A DNA stretch of 7,011 nt from contig QIFF01000129.1 in assembly GCA_003230635.1 (NCBI GenBank), positions 1 to 7,011 of the forward strand, given 5' to 3'. The notes under the pieces were generated by a model, which searched no databases, was not told the origin of the DNA, and worked only from the letters and a program-made list of their open reading frames with translations. Shown piece by piece: positions 6,605-7,011 of the stretch (position 1 is the stretch's first letter; every line of letters starts with the position of its first letter). A program made the translations under genes and the position numbers. Source of the DNA: a bacterium (GTDB lineage Bacteria; SZUA-182).

Positions 6605-7011
6605 TTACTCTACTTCCAATTCCAACTGTTCCTGCGGGGAATCCTCTGGCTCTTCTTCAAGCTCTATGGTTTCAGGCTCTTTCTCCGGCAGGGCGATGGT
6701 AGGTGTCTCACCACCTCTGCGCATATCGCAGGTGCCCTGAAAAATTACCCCTTCCTCAATGGTAAGAATGGGGGTCTTAAGATTGCCATAGACCTCCCCC
6801 GAGGCCTTAATGTCAATGCGTTTCTTGGCAGTGATATCGCCGCTGATCTTGCCGCTAATTACAATGGTGCCCACATGGATTTCGGCGTTGACCACTGCCT
6901 GTTCCCCTACAATCAGGGTATCTTCGGAGGTGACTTCCCCCTCCAGCTTGCCGTCAATGCGCACTGCGCCCTCAAAGGCCAGCACCCCTTTAAAGTCCGT
7001 GCCCTCGCCCA
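6605..7011 (-). CDS. Bactofilin (polymer-forming cytoskeletal protein), 5'-partial
   Basis: Bactofilins self-assemble without nucleotides into filaments or patches at the membrane and scaffold cell-shape, stalk, polarity or cell-wall enzymes. The visible 134 residues begin GEGTDFKG and run on into a repetitive right-handed beta-helix domain. Recognisable repeats include FEGAVRIDGKLEGEV, LIVGEQAVVNAEIHVG, ISGKISGDITAKKRIDI, GEVYGNLKTP and IEEGVIFQGTCDM. A Glu/Pro-rich acidic tail of about 40 residues (ETPTIALPEKEPE onwards) follows and is likely disordered. The frame stays open to the window edge, and GEGTDFKG is typical family sequence before the first beta strand, so the GTG at 6985 is not the start and only a short N-terminal piece is missing. 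The transporter gene follows after 23 bp. Bactofilin genes are often next to M23 (LytM) peptidase genes, and that side lies outside this window. Confidence 0.95.
   Translation of the reverse strand, partial: GEGTDFKGVLAFEGAVRIDGKLEGEVTSEDTLIVGEQAVVNAEIHVGTIVISGKISGDITAKKRIDIKASGEVYGNLKTPILTIEEGVIFQGTCDMRRGGETPTIALPEKEPETIELEEEPEDSPQEQLELEVE

Noticed and set aside
6983..6985. GTG as the start of the bactofilin gene
   Set aside because: The in-frame codons before it encode GEGTDFKG, typical bactofilin sequence, so translation begins beyond the window.

Overview
The window holds five protein-coding genes on moderately GC-rich DNA, with three short palindromic repeat elements of three different sequence types between or inside them. 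There are no RNA genes, insertion sequences or CRISPR arrays that I can support. The host looks like a diderm bacterium. The evidence is a repeat protein with a signal peptide and a C-terminal aromatic residue typical of outer-membrane proteins, a bactofilin, and REP-like palindromes of kinds common in Gram-negative genomes. A deltaproteobacterial-type (Desulfobacterota) lineage would fit, but the sequence does not settle this.

Layout, left to right. (1) 1-2094 (+): most of a LonA ATP-dependent protease, cut at its N-terminus by the window edge. (2) 2095-2220: a gap with a 78-bp double-hairpin element whose two 26-nt units are inverted copies differing only by compensated base pairs. (3) 2221-3444 (+): an exported protein built of about 21 near-perfect 15-residue repeats; it is visibly more AT-rich than its neighbours. 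(4) 3445-3560: a gap with a REP-like palindrome. (5) 3561-5057 (+): a chorismate-utilising synthase component I of the PabB/TrpE family. Its interdomain linker contains an in-frame 48-bp pair of inverted REP units that supplies exactly 16 codons. (6) 5064-6581 (-): a neurotransmitter:sodium symporter (SNF/LeuT family) that converges on the synthase gene with a 6-bp gap. (7) 6605-7011 (-): a bactofilin, 5'-truncated by the window edge, 23 bp upstream of the transporter and probably cotranscribed with it.

The genes do not form one pathway. Lon is protein quality control, the synthase makes a folate or tryptophan precursor, the transporter takes up a small substrate with sodium, and the bactofilin is cytoskeletal. 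The most notable content is the palindromic DNA: an inverted REP pair that has become protein-coding sequence, and stem covariation within two unrelated paired elements. The Ser/Asn pair at the predicted chloride site of the transporter, which resembles animal SLC6 carriers, is also worth a look.
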